The translations under genes and the position numbers were made by a program. Below, one piece after another: positions 8,836-18,427 of a DNA stretch of 64,000 nucleotides. Position 1 is the stretch's first letter; every line of letters starts with the position of its first letter. Below the pieces are notes generated by a model. That model did not search any database, was not told the origin of the DNA, and saw only the letters and a list, made by a program, of their open reading frames with translations. Source of the stretch: Bacilli bacterium (GTDB lineage Bacteria; Bacillota_I; Bacilli_A; RF39; UBA660); NCBI GenBank assembly GCA_900768345.1, contig CAAGCO010000008.1, forward strand, positions 87,626 through 151,625. The letters run 5' to 3'.

Positions 8836-10245
8836 ATGAATATTGAAGATATTTGGTCAAAATTTTTAGAAAAAATTAAAACAAAAGTATCGTTAATGTC
8901 ATATAACTATATATTTAAAGACCTTAAACTATACTCTTATGACGATAGTAAAGTAATAATTATAGTGCCTACAAATGAACTTTTATTACAAAATATCACA
9001 AAAAACTATAGTACAATAATAGAAGATATATTAAATGATATAACAAACGATACATGTGAAATACAATATATATTTGAAAAAGATATAAAGAAATTAGAAA
9101 AAGCTAACGAAAAACCTAAGAAACAAAATAAAAAAGAGATTGAAGAGGAAATTGAAAAAAGCTCAGCTAATGACCTAACAAACTATAAATATATAAGTAA
9201 TTTCAATCCTAAATATACATTTGATACGTTTGTTGTAGGTGATTCAAATAAATTAGCCTATGGAACAGCATTAGCAGTAGCACAAAATCCAGGAAAACTT
9301 TATAATCCTTACTTTATATATGCAAAAAGTGGACTTGGTAAAACACATTTAATGCATGCAATTGGTAATTATATAGTAAATCACTCTGATAAAAGAGTTC
9401 TTTATATAACAGCTGAACAATTCACTAACGACTACCGAGCAATCATAAATGCAAAGAATAAATACGATAATAACGTTAGCTATCTAGAAGCATTTAGAGA
9501 AAAATATAGAAATGTTGATGTATTAATGATTGATGATATTCAATTCCTAGAAAATGCAACAAAATCACAAATAGAATTCACAAATACATTTAATACACTA
9601 TATGATAATGAAAAACAAATAATAATTGCTTCAGATACATCAATAAATGATTACAAATATCTAGAAGATAGGCTTAAAACAAGGTTTAGATGGGGTTTAA
9701 CAGAATCAATTAATCCTCCAGAACTTGAATTAAAAAAGAATATTATTAAAAATAAAATAATGATTAATGATTATGATTTAGACATAAATGAAGATGTTAT
9801 AAACTATATAGCAAGTAATTGTGGAAGTGATATAAGAAATCTAGAAGGTGCTGTAATTAGAATAGTTGCTTACAAAGCGGCATTTAATATTCCTGACGTT
9901 ACACTAGAAATAGCACAAGATGCACTGCAAGAATTCGTACCAAAAACAGTATATAGAACCAATTCAATCGCTAAAATAATAGATATAGTGGCTAAATACT
10001 TCAATCTAGAAGCTTCAATGTTAAAAGGAAAAATGAAAAAGAAAAATGTAACAGATGCAAGAGCAATAGCGATGTATCTAAGTAGAATAATGACAGAAGA
10101 AAGCTTACAAAGAATCGGATTAGAGTTTGGAGGTAGAGATCACTCAACAGTTATATACTCACATGAAAAAATATCAAATGAATTAAAAACAAATACAAAA
10201 TTACAAGAAGAAATTAAAATTCTAAAGGAGAAAATTTGTGAATAA
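8836..10245 (+). CDS. dnaA: Chromosomal replication initiator protein DnaA
   Basis: DnaA binds 9-mer boxes, oligomerises with ATP and unwinds oriC. Domain I is N-terminal (IWSKFLEKIKTKVS...) and a Lys/Glu-rich domain II linker spans about residues 85-115. Domain III AAA+ carries Walker A SGLGKTHL (about 176-183), Walker B LMIDDIQF and an arginine-rich RLKTRFRWGL box. Domain IV contains the DNA-binding signature ARAIAMYLSR and GGRDHSTVIYS near the C-terminus. Its length of 469 residues is normal. It is flanked on both sides by DnaA boxes, so self-regulation is expected. Confidence 0.99.
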   Translation: MNIEDIWSKFLEKIKTKVSLMSYNYIFKDLKLYSYDDSKVIIIVPTNELLLQNITKNYSTIIEDILNDITNDTCEIQYIFEKDIKKLEKANEKPKKQNKKEIEEEIEKSSANDLTNYKYISNFNPKYTFDTFVVGDSNKLAYGTALAVAQNPGKLYNPYFIYAKSGLGKTHLMHAIGNYIVNHSDKRVLYITAEQFTNDYRAIINAKNKYDNNVSYLEAFREKYRNVDVLMIDDIQFLENATKSQIEFTNTFNTLYDNEKQIIIASDTSINDYKYLEDRLKTRFRWGLTESINPPELELKKNIIKNKIMINDYDLDINEDVINYIASNCGSDIRNLEGAVIRIVAYKAAFNIPDVTLEIAQDALQEFVPKTVYRTNSIAKIIDIVAKYFNLEASMLKGKMKKKNVTDARAIAMYLSRIMTEESLQRIGLEFGGRDHSTVIYSHEKISNELKTNTKLQEEIKILKEKICE

Positions 10246-10254
10246 ACACACAAG

Positions 10255-10367
10255 TTATAAACATCTTAACAATGGTAAGTTTACATAATATGTAGATAAA
10301 ACCTTGAAATAAATGAGTTATCAACATTATTAACACTCTATAATAGTAATAAATATATAATAATAAG
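10255..10367 (+). other. oriC, downstream DnaA boxes and candidate unwinding element; dnaN promoter
   Basis: The dnaA-dnaN interval holds TTATAAACA (10255-10263), TTATCAACA (10318-10326) and TTATTAACA (10327-10335), the last two directly abutting. They are followed at once by an AT-only tract of TAA/TAG-like triplets (about 10339-10367), a position and pattern resembling the DnaA-trio/unwinding element in Bacillus. A TATAAT at 10339-10344 could be the -10 of a dnaN promoter overlapped by the boxes. An AAGGAGG ribosome site precedes dnaN. Confidence 0.7.
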
Positions 10368-10388
10368 AAAAAGGAGGAAAAAATTATT

Positions 10389-11507
10389 ATGAAAATGTTA
10401 ATAGAAAAAAATATATTAATGGAAGGATTAAATTGTGTAAGTAAAGCATTATCTACAAGAAATATTATTCCAGTACTTAATGGTATTAAATTTGAACTAA
10501 CTAAAGATGGATTATATTTAACAGCAACAGACAATGATATTACAATTCAAACATTTATTGATAAAAGAGATATAAAAAGCATAGATGAAGTTGGTTGTAC
10601 TATTATATATGGAAAAACATTATTAAGTACTATAAGTAAATTACAAAATACTAACATATTAGTAGAAAACTTTGAAAACAATGAAGTATCTTTTAAAACA
10701 GAAAGTGGTGGAATATATGACTTCCCATGCTTCAATCAAGAAGACTTCCCAAATATAAAATTAGAAGAAGTTAAAAAACCTATAAAAATAGATAGTCAAA
10801 AATTCAAAGAAATCATTAATAAAACATCATTTGCATGTTCACTTCAAGAAAGTAGACCTTTATTAACAGGTGTTAACATCAAATTAATAGGAGATATATT
10901 TGAATGTGTAGCTACAGACTCATATAGATTATCAAAAGTAACAATAAAATTAGATAGTATGTATAGTGAAAACGTTAATATGGTTATTCCAGCAAGAAAT
11001 ATTAATGAACTTGTAAAAACAATTGATAAAGAATCTGAATTAGAAATACATGTATTCCCAAATAAAGCATTATTTAAATTTGATAACATTATATTCCAAA
11101 CATCATTATTAAACGGAACTTATCCAAATACAGATAATTCAATTCCTAAAGAATTTAAACATAAAATTAAAGCTAATTTAAAAGATCTATATAGTTTATT
11201 AGATACAGCATCATCATTAACTCAATCAAAAGACAAAAACATTGTTGATATGGAAGTTACTGGTAGTGAACTTATTATTAGAGCAGCAAGTACTGAAGGA
11301 AAAGGAAAAGATAAAATTCTAATTACAAATGAAACAGAAAATGATATAAAAATTTCATTCAGTGTTAAATACATGATGGAAGCATTAAAAGTATTTACAA
11401 AAGAAGATATATATATATTATTAAATGGTGAAATAAGTCCAATAATTCTAAAAGAAGCAGAAAATGATGAATTAATCGAATTAATTTTACCAATGAAGAC
11501 TTACTAA
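10389..11507 (+). CDS. dnaN: DNA polymerase III beta subunit (sliding clamp)
   Basis: DnaN forms the ring-shaped clamp that tethers Pol III to DNA. The 372-residue length and the three repeated clamp folds fit the family. Visible blocks are ALSTRNIIPVLNGIKFE near the N-terminus, FACSLQESRPLLTGVNIKL, ATDSYRLS and the C-terminal LILPMKTY, which closes the family's usual LI-MP-R-x-type end with a slightly altered tail. It follows dnaA and its downstream DnaA boxes, and a strong terminator follows it, so recF here is not simply read through from dnaN. Confidence 0.98.
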   Translation: MKMLIEKNILMEGLNCVSKALSTRNIIPVLNGIKFELTKDGLYLTATDNDITIQTFIDKRDIKSIDEVGCTIIYGKTLLSTISKLQNTNILVENFENNEVSFKTESGGIYDFPCFNQEDFPNIKLEEVKKPIKIDSQKFKEIINKTSFACSLQESRPLLTGVNIKLIGDIFECVATDSYRLSKVTIKLDSMYSENVNMVIPARNINELVKTIDKESELEIHVFPNKALFKFDNIIFQTSLLNGTYPNTDNSIPKEFKHKIKANLKDLYSLLDTASSLTQSKDKNIVDMEVTGSELIIRAASTEGKGKDKILITNETENDIKISFSVKYMMEALKVFTKEDIYILLNGEISPIILKEAENDELIELILPMKTY

Positions 11508-11533
11508 AAAACGAAAATTTTCGTTTTTTTTTT
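11506..11533 (+). terminator. Terminator after dnaN
   Basis: A 12-base arm (11506-11517) is mirrored exactly by 11518-11529, with CG in each arm and AAAATTTT at the centre. A run of T follows. It isolates dnaN from the comK-like gene. Confidence 0.85.
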
Positions 11534-11549
11534 GTAATTTTTTACATTT

Positions 11550-11576
11550 TTCGACAAAATTCGACAAAATTCGACA
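11550..11576 (+). promoter_or_regulatory. Three tandem Spo0A-type boxes upstream of the comK-like gene
   Basis: TTCGACA, the exact reverse complement of the 0A box TGTCGAA, occurs at 11550-11556, 11560-11566 and 11570-11576, that is, every 10 bp on the same face of the helix. The third copy overlaps a -35-like TCGACA (11571-11576), 17 bases before a weak -10 candidate TATTAG (11594-11599). Spo0A is known to bind tandem boxes with 10-bp spacing and to bind the comK promoter in B. subtilis. That this organism's Spo0A binds here is inferred. Confidence 0.75.
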
Positions 11577-11628
11577 AACCTTTTGTGCTAGTATATTAGC
11601 CATTATTAATGAAAGGGGGAAGAATGAT

Positions 11629-12084
11629 ATGGATTATGAAGTTAATTACGATACACAGGTAATATTACCAATTGAAGGCTCAAAATCAAAAGTAATTGAA
11701 TCTGATAATGAATATGTTGTTGATCAAACAGTACAAGAAGTTTTAGAACACAGCTGTGAATATTTTGGTAGTTCATATGAAGGAAGAAAAGAAGGAACTA
11801 GAAAAATGCTAGGAATAACTCATAAATCTCCTATTATCGTAGAAGAAAGTCAAAAAATGATATTTTTTCCAACTACATCACCTGAAAGATTAGATTGTAT
11901 TTGGATAAATTTAGAAAAAATTGATAAATATTACAAAATAGATAATAAGAAGTCTGCAATTAAATTTAAAAATGGTGATAAGCTAGAATTTGATGTATCA
12001 TTTGGTTCATTATCAAATCAAATTTTAAGAGCAACAAGATTAAAATTTGTCTTAGACGAAAGAACATCAAAAAAAGGTAATTAA
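11629..12084 (+). CDS. comK: ComK-like competence transcription factor
   Basis: ComK is the master activator of competence genes in Bacillus. This 151-residue protein shares the family core: YFGSSYEGRKEGTR (about residues 45-58), LGITHKSPIIV (61-71) and IFFPTTSPERLDCIWI (78-93), where the Cys-Ile-Trp block is characteristic. B. subtilis ComK is 192 residues. This copy ends about 40 residues earlier, so the C-terminal tail that carries MecA-binding determinants in Bacillus is probably missing. Strikingly, it lies between dnaN and recF, where Bacillus has the S4-domain gene yaaA. A GGGGGA ribosome site precedes the ATG and Spo0A-type boxes lie upstream. Whether it still drives competence is not shown. 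Confidence 0.88.
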   Translation: MDYEVNYDTQVILPIEGSKSKVIESDNEYVVDQTVQEVLEHSCEYFGSSYEGRKEGTRKMLGITHKSPIIVEESQKMIFFPTTSPERLDCIWINLEKIDKYYKIDNKKSAIKFKNGDKLEFDVSFGSLSNQILRATRLKFVLDERTSKKGN

Positions 12085-12117
12085 AATTAAAATTTTCTTT
12101 TTTTATGCATCAATTTA

Positions 12118-12150
12118 TGGTATAATTTAATTGTTGTGTAGGTGTACCTA
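12118..12150 (+). promoter_or_regulatory. Extended -10 promoter of recF-gyrB with adjacent dyad
   Basis: TGGTATAAT (12118-12126) is an extended -10 element without a clear -35. Just downstream a small dyad, TAGGTGTACCTA (12139-12150), lies near the expected start site and could be an operator. The dyad is short, so its meaning is uncertain. Confidence 0.5.
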
Positions 12151-12193
12151 AATGATAGAAAAATCAAAAAAAAGGGGTTAATGAGGTTTAAAA

Positions 12194-13279
12194 ATGAATA
12201 TTACAAGAATAGAACTACTAAATTTTAGAAATTATAAGAAAAAAAACTTTGATAATTTTTCAAATTTAAACATCATAATTGGTAAAAACGGAATTGGTAA
12301 AACAACAATTATTGAATCTATCTATTTAGGTAGTTTAGCAAAATCTTTTAAAACAAATAATGAAATGTCAATTATTAAAGAAGGAGAAGATTTTTTTAAA
12401 ATAAAAGTTTTCTATTTTGATTACGGTCCTAAAAAGAATCTTGAATTATATCTTGATAAGAATGGTAAGAAGACAAAAATCAACACAAAAATTCAAAAAA
12501 AACTTAGTGATTTTATCTCTCAATATAGGATAATAATGCTTTCTCCAGATGAATTAAAGTTAATTAAATCATCACCAAACACTAGAAGAAATTATCTAAA
12601 TATACAAATATCTCAACTACACAAAGAATACATTTATTATTTAAATAATTACAATACATTAATTAAAAACAAAAATGATTTTTTAAAGAAGTTAATGTTA
12701 AATAATAACTTAGATTCCAGATATTTAGATATATTAGATGAAAAAATAGTTGAAGAAGGCTTAAAAATTTATAATTATAGAAATAATTATATTGAATTAA
12801 TTAATTCGTACATAAATGATATATTTAAAAACTATATCAAGGGTCAAAAGATAAATATTGAGTATGAATCTGATTACAAAATAAATGACAAAGAAAAATT
12901 ACTAAAAGAACTAAAGAAAAATAGAAATAAAGAAATAAATATAGGAATGACTTCATTCGGAGTACATAGAGACGATTACAAATTTTGTCAAAATGGAAAT
13001 GATGCTAAAGAATATAGTTCACAAGGAATACAAAAGTTAATAATTTTAGCAATGAAGCTTTCAGAAGTCAAAATATTCATAGAAAAATATGATATAAAAC
13101 CTATATTACTACTCGATGATTTATTTAGTGAACTAGATGAAAAAAATAGAAACAATATTTTTAAATCATTAGATAAAAGCATACAAGTATTCATCACAAC
13201 AACAGATTTAAAAAATATTAATAAAAGAATAGTAGAAAAAGCGAAAATATTTGATTTAGATGAGGGAGTGAGTAAATGA
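12194..13279 (+). CDS. recF: DNA replication/repair protein RecF
   Basis: RecF is an SMC-like ABC ATPase that loads RecA at gaps with RecO and RecR. Walker A is [11 protein letters not shown] (about residues 30-40), Walker B is [12 protein letters not shown] (about 308-319), and the signature region TSFGVHRDD and SSQGIQK precedes it. Its 361 residues are normal. The start is the ATG after TGAGG. The stop overlaps the gyrB start by 4 bases (ATGA), implying translational coupling. Confidence 0.98.
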   Translation: MNITRIELLNFRNYKKKNFDNFSNLNIIIGKNGIGKTTIIESIYLGSLAKSFKTNNEMSIIKEGEDFFKIKVFYFDYGPKKNLELYLDKNGKKTKINTKIQKKLSDFISQYRIIMLSPDELKLIKSSPNTRRNYLNIQISQLHKEYIYYLNNYNTLIKNKNDFLKKLMLNNNLDSRYLDILDEKIVEEGLKIYNYRNNYIELINSYINDIFKNYIKGQKINIEYESDYKINDKEKLLKELKKNRNKEINIGMTSFGVHRDDYKFCQNGNDAKEYSSQGIQKLIILAMKLSEVKIFIEKYDIKPILLLDDLFSELDEKNRNNIFKSLDKSIQVFITTTDLKNINKRIVEKAKIFDLDEGVSK

Positions 13280-15186
13280 AAGAAGAATATGGCGTAAATG
13301 ATATTCAAGTATTAGAAGGCTTAGAAGCAGTAAGAAAAAGACCTGGTATGTATATTGGAACAACTGGTGTTAGAGGATTACATCACCTAGTTTGGGAAAT
13401 TGTTGATAACTCAGTAGATGAATCATTAGCTGGGTATTGTGATGATATCGAAGTTATAGTAAATGAAGATAATAGCGTAACAGTTAAAGATGATGGTAGA
13501 GGAATGCCTACAGGAATACACCCTAAAACTGGTATATCAACAGTTGAAACAATATTCACAGTATTACATGCTGGTGGAAAATTTGGAGGAAAAGGATATA
13601 AAGTGTCTGGTGGTCTACATGGTGTAGGTGCATCAGTAGTTAATGCCTTATCAAGTTGGTTAGAAGTTAAAGTATATAGAGACGGAAAAATTTATCATCA
13701 AAGATTTGAAAATGGTGGTCATCCAGTAAAAAGCCTAGAAGTTATAGGAGAGTGCGATGAAAATAGAACAGGAACAACTGTTACTTTCAAGCCAGATCCA
13801 ACAATATTTGAAGAAACAACAAAATTTGATTACGAAACATTAAAAACAAGATCAAGAGAATTAGCATTTCTAAATAAAGGACTTAGAATTATTCTTAGTG
13901 ACTTAAGAAGTGGTCAAAAAGATGAATTTTTATATAATGGAGGACTTGTTGAATACGTAAAATTACTAAATACTAATAAAAAAGTTATTCATGATGATAT
14001 CGTTGATGTATCAGGTGCGGAAGACGATATAAGCATAGAAGTAGCAATGCAATATAATGATGGATATAACAGCAATGTGTATTCATTTACAAACAATATT
14101 AACACTGTTGAAGGTGGAACACACGAAGATGGAGTTAGACTTGCATTATCAAGAGTTATTAACAATTATGCTAGAAGTAACGGATTTCTTAAAGATAAAG
14201 ATGATTCATTAACACAAGATGATGTTAAAGAAGGAATCACAATGGTAATATCTTGTAAGCATCCAAATCCACAATTTGAAGGACAAACAAAGACAAAACT
14301 TGGAAACGTAGAAGTAAGAAAAATAGCAAGTAATATATTTGGTGCAGGATTTGAAAAATTTTTATTAGAAAATCCAGATCAAGCAAAAGCAATAATGGAA
14401 AAAGTACTACTTGCATCTAGAGCTAGAGTTGCTGCTAAAAAAGCAAGAGAATTAACAAGAAGAAAAGGCGACCTAGAAATAACTAATTTCTATGGAAAAC
14501 TTACAGATTGTAAAAGCAAAGATCCAAGTGAATCAGAAATATTCCTAGTCGAGGGAGATTCAGCCGGTGGTTCTGCTAAAAAAGGTAGAGATTATATGAC
14601 ACAAGCTATTCTTCCATTAAGAGGAAAAATATTAAATGTTGAGAAAGCAAGACTTGATAGAGCATTAAGTAATGAAGAAATAAGAACTATAGTAACAGCA
14701 TTTGGTACAGGAATTGGAGAAGAATTTGACTTATCAAAACTAAGATACGACAAAATCATAATAATGACCGATGCCGATGTAGATGGTTCTCATATTAGAA
14801 TTCTTCTATTAACATTATTCTATAGATTCTTTAAACCAGTAGTTGAAAATGGACATGTTTATGCTGCTCAACCACCTTTATTCAAGATTGTATATGGCAA
14901 AAATATCAAATATGTTTTAGATGAAAATGAAAGAGATGAATATTTAAAAACATTACCTGAAAATGCAAAATATACAATTACACGTATGAAAGGTTTAGGT
15001 GAGATGGACGCTGATGAATTAAGAGACACAACAATGTCAAAAGAATTCAGAATTCTAAGAAAAATTACTGTTGACGATGCAATGGGAGCTGACGAAATAT
15101 TCACAACTCTAATGGGTGAAGATGTTGAACCAAGAAGAAAATTCATAGAAGAAAATGCTATATATGTTAGCAACTTAGATATATAG
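13276..15186 (+). CDS. gyrB: DNA gyrase subunit B
   Basis: GyrB is the ATPase subunit of gyrase, which introduces negative supercoils. The GHKL ATPase domain shows [13 protein letters not shown] (about residues 42-54), DDGRGMP and [14 protein letters not shown]. The TOPRIM domain has [16 protein letters not shown] and [12 protein letters not shown], the Mg-binding acidic cluster. The length is 636 residues. It overlaps recF and lies 9 bases before gyrA, with an AGGAGG site for gyrA in the gap. Confidence 0.99.
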   Translation: MKEEYGVNDIQVLEGLEAVRKRPGMYIGTTGVRGLHHLVWEIVDNSVDESLAGYCDDIEVIVNEDNSVTVKDDGRGMPTGIHPKTGISTVETIFTVLHAGGKFGGKGYKVSGGLHGVGASVVNALSSWLEVKVYRDGKIYHQRFENGGHPVKSLEVIGECDENRTGTTVTFKPDPTIFEETTKFDYETLKTRSRELAFLNKGLRIILSDLRSGQKDEFLYNGGLVEYVKLLNTNKKVIHDDIVDVSGAEDDISIEVAMQYNDGYNSNVYSFTNNINTVEGGTHEDGVRLALSRVINNYARSNGFLKDKDDSLTQDDVKEGITMVISCKHPNPQFEGQTKTKLGNVEVRKIASNIFGAGFEKFLLENPDQAKAIMEKVLLASRARVAAKKARELTRRKGDLEITNFYGKLTDCKSKDPSESEIFLVEGDSAGGSAKKGRDYMTQAILPLRGKILNVEKARLDRALSNEEIRTIVTAFGTGIGEEFDLSKLRYDKIIIMTDADVDGSHIRILLLTLFYRFFKPVVENGHVYAAQPPLFKIVYGKNIKYVLDENERDEYLKTLPENAKYTITRMKGLGEMDADELRDTTMSKEFRILRKITVDDAMGADEIFTTLMGEDVEPRRKFIEENAIYVSNLDI

Positions 15187-15195
15187 GAGGTTAAG

Positions 15196-17628
15196 ATGGA
15201 TAAGATAGAGCAAAATAATATAATAAAAGAAGTAAAAGATTCATTTTTAGATTATTCAATGAGCGTTATCGTCTCAAGAGCAATTCCAGACTTAAGAGAT
15301 GGTTTAAAGCCAGTTCACAGAAGAATTCTTTATTCAATGTATGAATCAGGTTACACACCAGACAAACAACACAGAAAATGTGCTAGAATTGTCGGAGACG
15401 TTATGGGAAAATATCACCCACATGGAGATTCATCAATTTATGAAGCAATGGTTAGAATGGCACAAGACTTTAGTTACAGATATATGTTAGTTGATGGTCA
15501 TGGAAACTTCGGAAACATGGATGGCGATGGTGCCGCAGCAATGCGTTACACAGAAGCAAGACTTGCCAAAGTTAGTTTAGAATTATTAAGAGATATTAAT
15601 AAAGATACAGTTGATTTCACACCTAACTTCGATGAAACAGAAAAAGAACCAGTAGTTTTACCAAGTAGATTCCCAAATATTTTAGTAAACGGAACAATGG
15701 GAATTGCAGTAGGTATGGCAACAAATATTCCACCACATAACTTAGGTGAAGTAATCGATGGTTGTGTTGCTTACATAGATAATCCTGAAATAGATACTAT
15801 GGAAATGATGAACTATATCAAAGGACCTGATTTTCCTACAGGCGGTATTATATTAGGAAGTAGTGGTATTAAAAAAGCATACGAAACTGGACGTGGAACA
15901 ATAACTATAAGATGTAAAGCTGAAATAGAAGAAACAAATAATAGAAATAGAATAGTAATAACAGAAATACCTTATAATGTTAATACATTAGACTTAAAAA
16001 ATAGAATTGCAGAATTAGTTAGAGATAAAGTATTAGAAGGAATAGCTGATTATCATGAAGAAACAAACATTGAAAATGGTATAAAAATCGTTGTCACACT
16101 TAAAAAAGAAGCAAATGCAAATGTAGTATTAAATAATTTATATAAACATACACAATTACAATCAACATTTGGAATCATATTCTTAATGTTAGATCAGGGA
16201 CAACCTAGAACATTAGGAATTAAGGATATTATTTCAAAATATGTAGATTATCAAAAAGAAATTATAATCAGAAGAACAAAATTTGATTTAGCTAAAGCAG
16301 AAGCAAGAGCACATATCTTAGAAGGATATAAAATTGCTTTAGATCATATAGATGATATTATTAAAATAATAAAAGAAAGTCAAAGTGATTCAATAGCTAA
16401 AGAAAGATTAATTGAAAAATATAGATTCAGTGAAATTCAAGCAGATGCAATTTTAGAATTAAAATTAAGAAGATTAACAGGATTAGAAAGAGAAAAAATC
16501 GAAGAAGAATTAGCAAATATCTTAAAATTAATCGAAGAATATAAATCAATATTAGCAAGTGAAGAAAAAGTATTAGCAATTATAAAACAAGAAATGCTTG
16601 AAATTAAGGCTAAATACGGTGATGAAAGAAGAACAAAGATTGATAATAGCGCAATAGAATATATTGAAGATGAATCATTGATTCCTCAAGAAGAAATAAT
16701 TGTAACAATTACAAGCAAAAATTACATTAAGAGAACTCCAAAAGATACTTATAAAGTTCAAAATAGAGGTGGAGTTGGAGTAAAAGGAATGACAACAACA
16801 GAAGAAGATTACGTGGAACAATTATTATCAATGAATACTCATGACTATATATTATTCTTCTCAAATAAAGGAAAAGTATATAGATTAAAAGGATACAAGA
16901 TTCCTGAATATTCAAGAACAGCAAAAGGACTTCCAATTGTTAATCTATTATCATTAGAAAAAGATGAAAAAATTAACACAATAATAAAAATAAATGAAAA
17001 TGAAACGTACAAATGTTTGCTATTTAGTACAAAAGATGGATTAGTAAAAAGAACATTAATATCAGAATTCGATAATATAAGACAAAGTGGAAAGATAGCA
17101 ATAACATTAAAAGAAAATGATGAACTAATTTCAGTAAAGAAAACAACAGGAAATGATCAAGTTCTAATGTGTTCTTCAAATGGAAGAATGGCAAGATTCA
17201 ACGAAGAAGAAATTAGAATCATGGGAAGAAATGCATCTGGTGTTAGAGGAATTAATTTATCAGACGATAAATGTGTAGGAATGGAAATATCAGAACCAGG
17301 AAAATTACTACTTGTTGTTACAGAAAATGGATATGGTAAAAAAACAGCAATAGAAGAGTATAGAGAAACAAAAAGAGGAAGCAAAGGCGTAAAGACAATT
17401 AATATTACAGAAAAAAATGGAAATGTTATAGGATTTAAATCTACAGATAATGACAAAGATTTAATGATCATCACATCAGATGGAATAATTATAAGAATGG
17501 ATATAAATAGTATTTCACAAATGGGAAGAGTAACAAAAGGCGTAAGATTAATTAATTTAAAAGACAAAAATAAGGTTGCATCAATATCTGTAATTGAAAA
17601 GGAAGAGGCTCCTATAGCAGAAGAGTAA
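15196..17628 (+). CDS. gyrA: DNA gyrase subunit A
   Basis: GyrA cuts and rejoins DNA. The quinolone-determining region reads [15 protein letters not shown] (about residues 75-89), with Ser and Glu at the usual susceptible positions. The catalytic Tyr is in [10 protein letters not shown] (near 120). The C-terminal pinwheel contains a GyrA box variant [11 protein letters not shown] (about 515-525), which identifies gyrase rather than topoisomerase IV. The 810-residue length is typical. The gene ends in a terminator and is followed by the non-coding parS region. Confidence 0.99.
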   Translation: MDKIEQNNIIKEVKDSFLDYSMSVIVSRAIPDLRDGLKPVHRRILYSMYESGYTPDKQHRKCARIVGDVMGKYHPHGDSSIYEAMVRMAQDFSYRYMLVDGHGNFGNMDGDGAAAMRYTEARLAKVSLELLRDINKDTVDFTPNFDETEKEPVVLPSRFPNILVNGTMGIAVGMATNIPPHNLGEVIDGCVAYIDNPEIDTMEMMNYIKGPDFPTGGIILGSSGIKKAYETGRGTITIRCKAEIEETNNRNRIVITEIPYNVNTLDLKNRIAELVRDKVLEGIADYHEETNIENGIKIVVTLKKEANANVVLNNLYKHTQLQSTFGIIFLMLDQGQPRTLGIKDIISKYVDYQKEIIIRRTKFDLAKAEARAHILEGYKIALDHIDDIIKIIKESQSDSIAKERLIEKYRFSEIQADAILELKLRRLTGLEREKIEEELANILKLIEEYKSILASEEKVLAIIKQEMLEIKAKYGDERRTKIDNSAIEYIEDESLIPQEEIIVTITSKNYIKRTPKDTYKVQNRGGVGVKGMTTTEEDYVEQLLSMNTHDYILFFSNKGKVYRLKGYKIPEYSRTAKGLPIVNLLSLEKDEKINTIIKINENETYKCLLFSTKDGLVKRTLISEFDNIRQSGKIAITLKENDELISVKKTTGNDQVLMCSSNGRMARFNEEEIRIMGRNASGVRGINLSDDKCVGMEISEPGKLLLVVTENGYGKKTAIEEYRETKRGSKGVKTINITEKNGNVIGFKSTDNDKDLMIITSDGIIIRMDINSISQMGRVTKGVRLINLKDKNKVASISVIEKEEAPIAEE

Positions 17629-17646
17629 TTTATTACTCTTCTTTTT
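17619..17646 (+). terminator. Terminator after gyrA
   Basis: GAAGAGTAA and TTACTCTTC form a stem with a very short loop, followed by TTTTTAT. It overlaps the gyrA stop codon. Confidence 0.85.
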
Positions 17647-17649
17647 ATA

Positions 17650-17665
17650 TGTTCCACGTGGAACA
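17650..17665. other. parS site 1
   Basis: Perfect palindrome TGTTCCACGTGGAACA, matching the ParB/Spo0J consensus TGTTNCACGTGAAACA with one substitution that restores full symmetry. It lies 11 bases before the Noc-type palindrome. Confidence 0.9.
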
Positions 17666-17676
17666 AAGAAAAAAAG

Positions 17677-17690
17677 ATTTCCCGGGAAAT
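17677..17690. promoter_or_regulatory. Noc-binding site (NBS)
   Basis: ATTTCCCGGGAAAT is identical to the Bacillus Noc-binding consensus. CCCGGG is a rare word in this AT-rich sequence and I saw no second copy in the window. The Noc-like gene at the left edge is its probable partner. Confidence 0.85.
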
Positions 17691-17702
17691 AAAAAAACAA
17701 AG

Positions 17703-17728
17703 TTATTAACAATGTTCCACGTGGAACA
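17703..17728 (+). other. parS site 2 with adjacent DnaA-box-like 9-mer
   Basis: parS is at 17713-17728. TTATTAACA at 17703-17711 lies one base upstream and has one mismatch to TTATNCACA. The unit is part of a 35-bp repeat shared with site 5. Confidence 0.85.
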
Positions 17729-17821
17729 TTAACAGATTATTTATCCAACAATGCAGTGAAAAAATAAATAATTGTATTTAAACATTATTTATTAGTGATT
17801 ATAAATAGTATAAAAAAATAG

Positions 17822-17846
17822 TTATTCACATGTTCCACGTGGAACA
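17822..17846 (+). other. parS site 3 abutting a consensus DnaA box
   Basis: TTATTCACA (17822-17830) is a full match to the DnaA-box consensus TTATNCACA. It is followed with no gap by parS at 17831-17846. Confidence 0.88.
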
Positions 17847-18022
17847 TGAGTAATTAAAAATAATATTTTTAGTCAATAACTTCTATAAATAAGATAAGAA
17901 AAATTTAAATATATTTTCATAAATCATTAACAACAAACTTTAATTAATTAATAAATAAACTAATTGTTAGATTTTTAATATTAACAATAAATCTATTATA
18001 GAAAAAATTAAAATAAGCAAAG

Positions 18023-18048
18023 TTATCAACAATGTTCCACGTGGAACA
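18023..18048 (+). other. parS site 4 with adjacent DnaA-box 9-mer
   Basis: TTATCAACA (18023-18031), the main box form in this origin, lies one base upstream of parS at 18033-18048. Confidence 0.88.
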
Positions 18049-18213
18049 TAAGAAATATTTTAAATAATAACTTATTATAAAATTACCTGACATGGTAAAT
18101 TTTAACAAAAAAATAAAATATTAAATGAATTGCAATAATAAATATAATTTGATTACAATATTAAGATATTTAATTATAATTTTATTAAATGTAACTATTA
18201 ATGACGGTAGAAG

Positions 18214-18239
18214 TTATTAACAATGTTCCACGTGGAACA
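18214..18239 (+). other. parS site 5 with adjacent DnaA-box-like 9-mer
   Basis: parS is at 18224-18239 and TTATTAACA at 18214-18222. The surrounding 35 bases (18211-18245) are identical to 17700-17734. Confidence 0.85.
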
Positions 18240-18371
18240 TTAACAAAAATAAATCTAAAAAATTAGTTAATCTTTAGAATTTATAAACAAAAATAATTTA
18301 AATTAATATTTAAAATGCAAAAATTAAATATTTCGTGATTTTAATTCATATGTTAGAAAAACTATTGATAA

Positions 18372-18387
18372 TGTTCCACGTGGAACA
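18372..18387. other. parS site 6
   Basis: Perfect palindrome copy. The flanking CTATTGATA is a poor match to a DnaA box, so this copy is not counted as composite. It lies just upstream of the ffs promoter. Confidence 0.9.
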
Positions 18388-18398
18388 TAAAAAAATAC

Positions 18399-18427
18399 TT
18401 GATTTAAAAGAAATAATAATATATAAT
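18399..18427 (+). promoter_or_regulatory. Promoter of the SRP RNA gene
   Basis: TTGATT (18399-18404), a 17-base spacer and TATAAT (18422-18427) place the start near 18434, the first base of the SRP RNA stem. Confidence 0.85.

Noticed and set aside
12139..12150. TAGGTGTACCTA as a proven operator of recF-gyrB
   Set aside because: The dyad has only 5-base arms. It was noted within the promoter feature but is too short to claim a regulator.
17650..18387. CRISPR-like array in the gyrA-ffs interval
   Set aside because: The repeat is a 16-bp palindrome at irregular spacing (63-202 bases) and matches parS. No constant spacer length and no cas genes.
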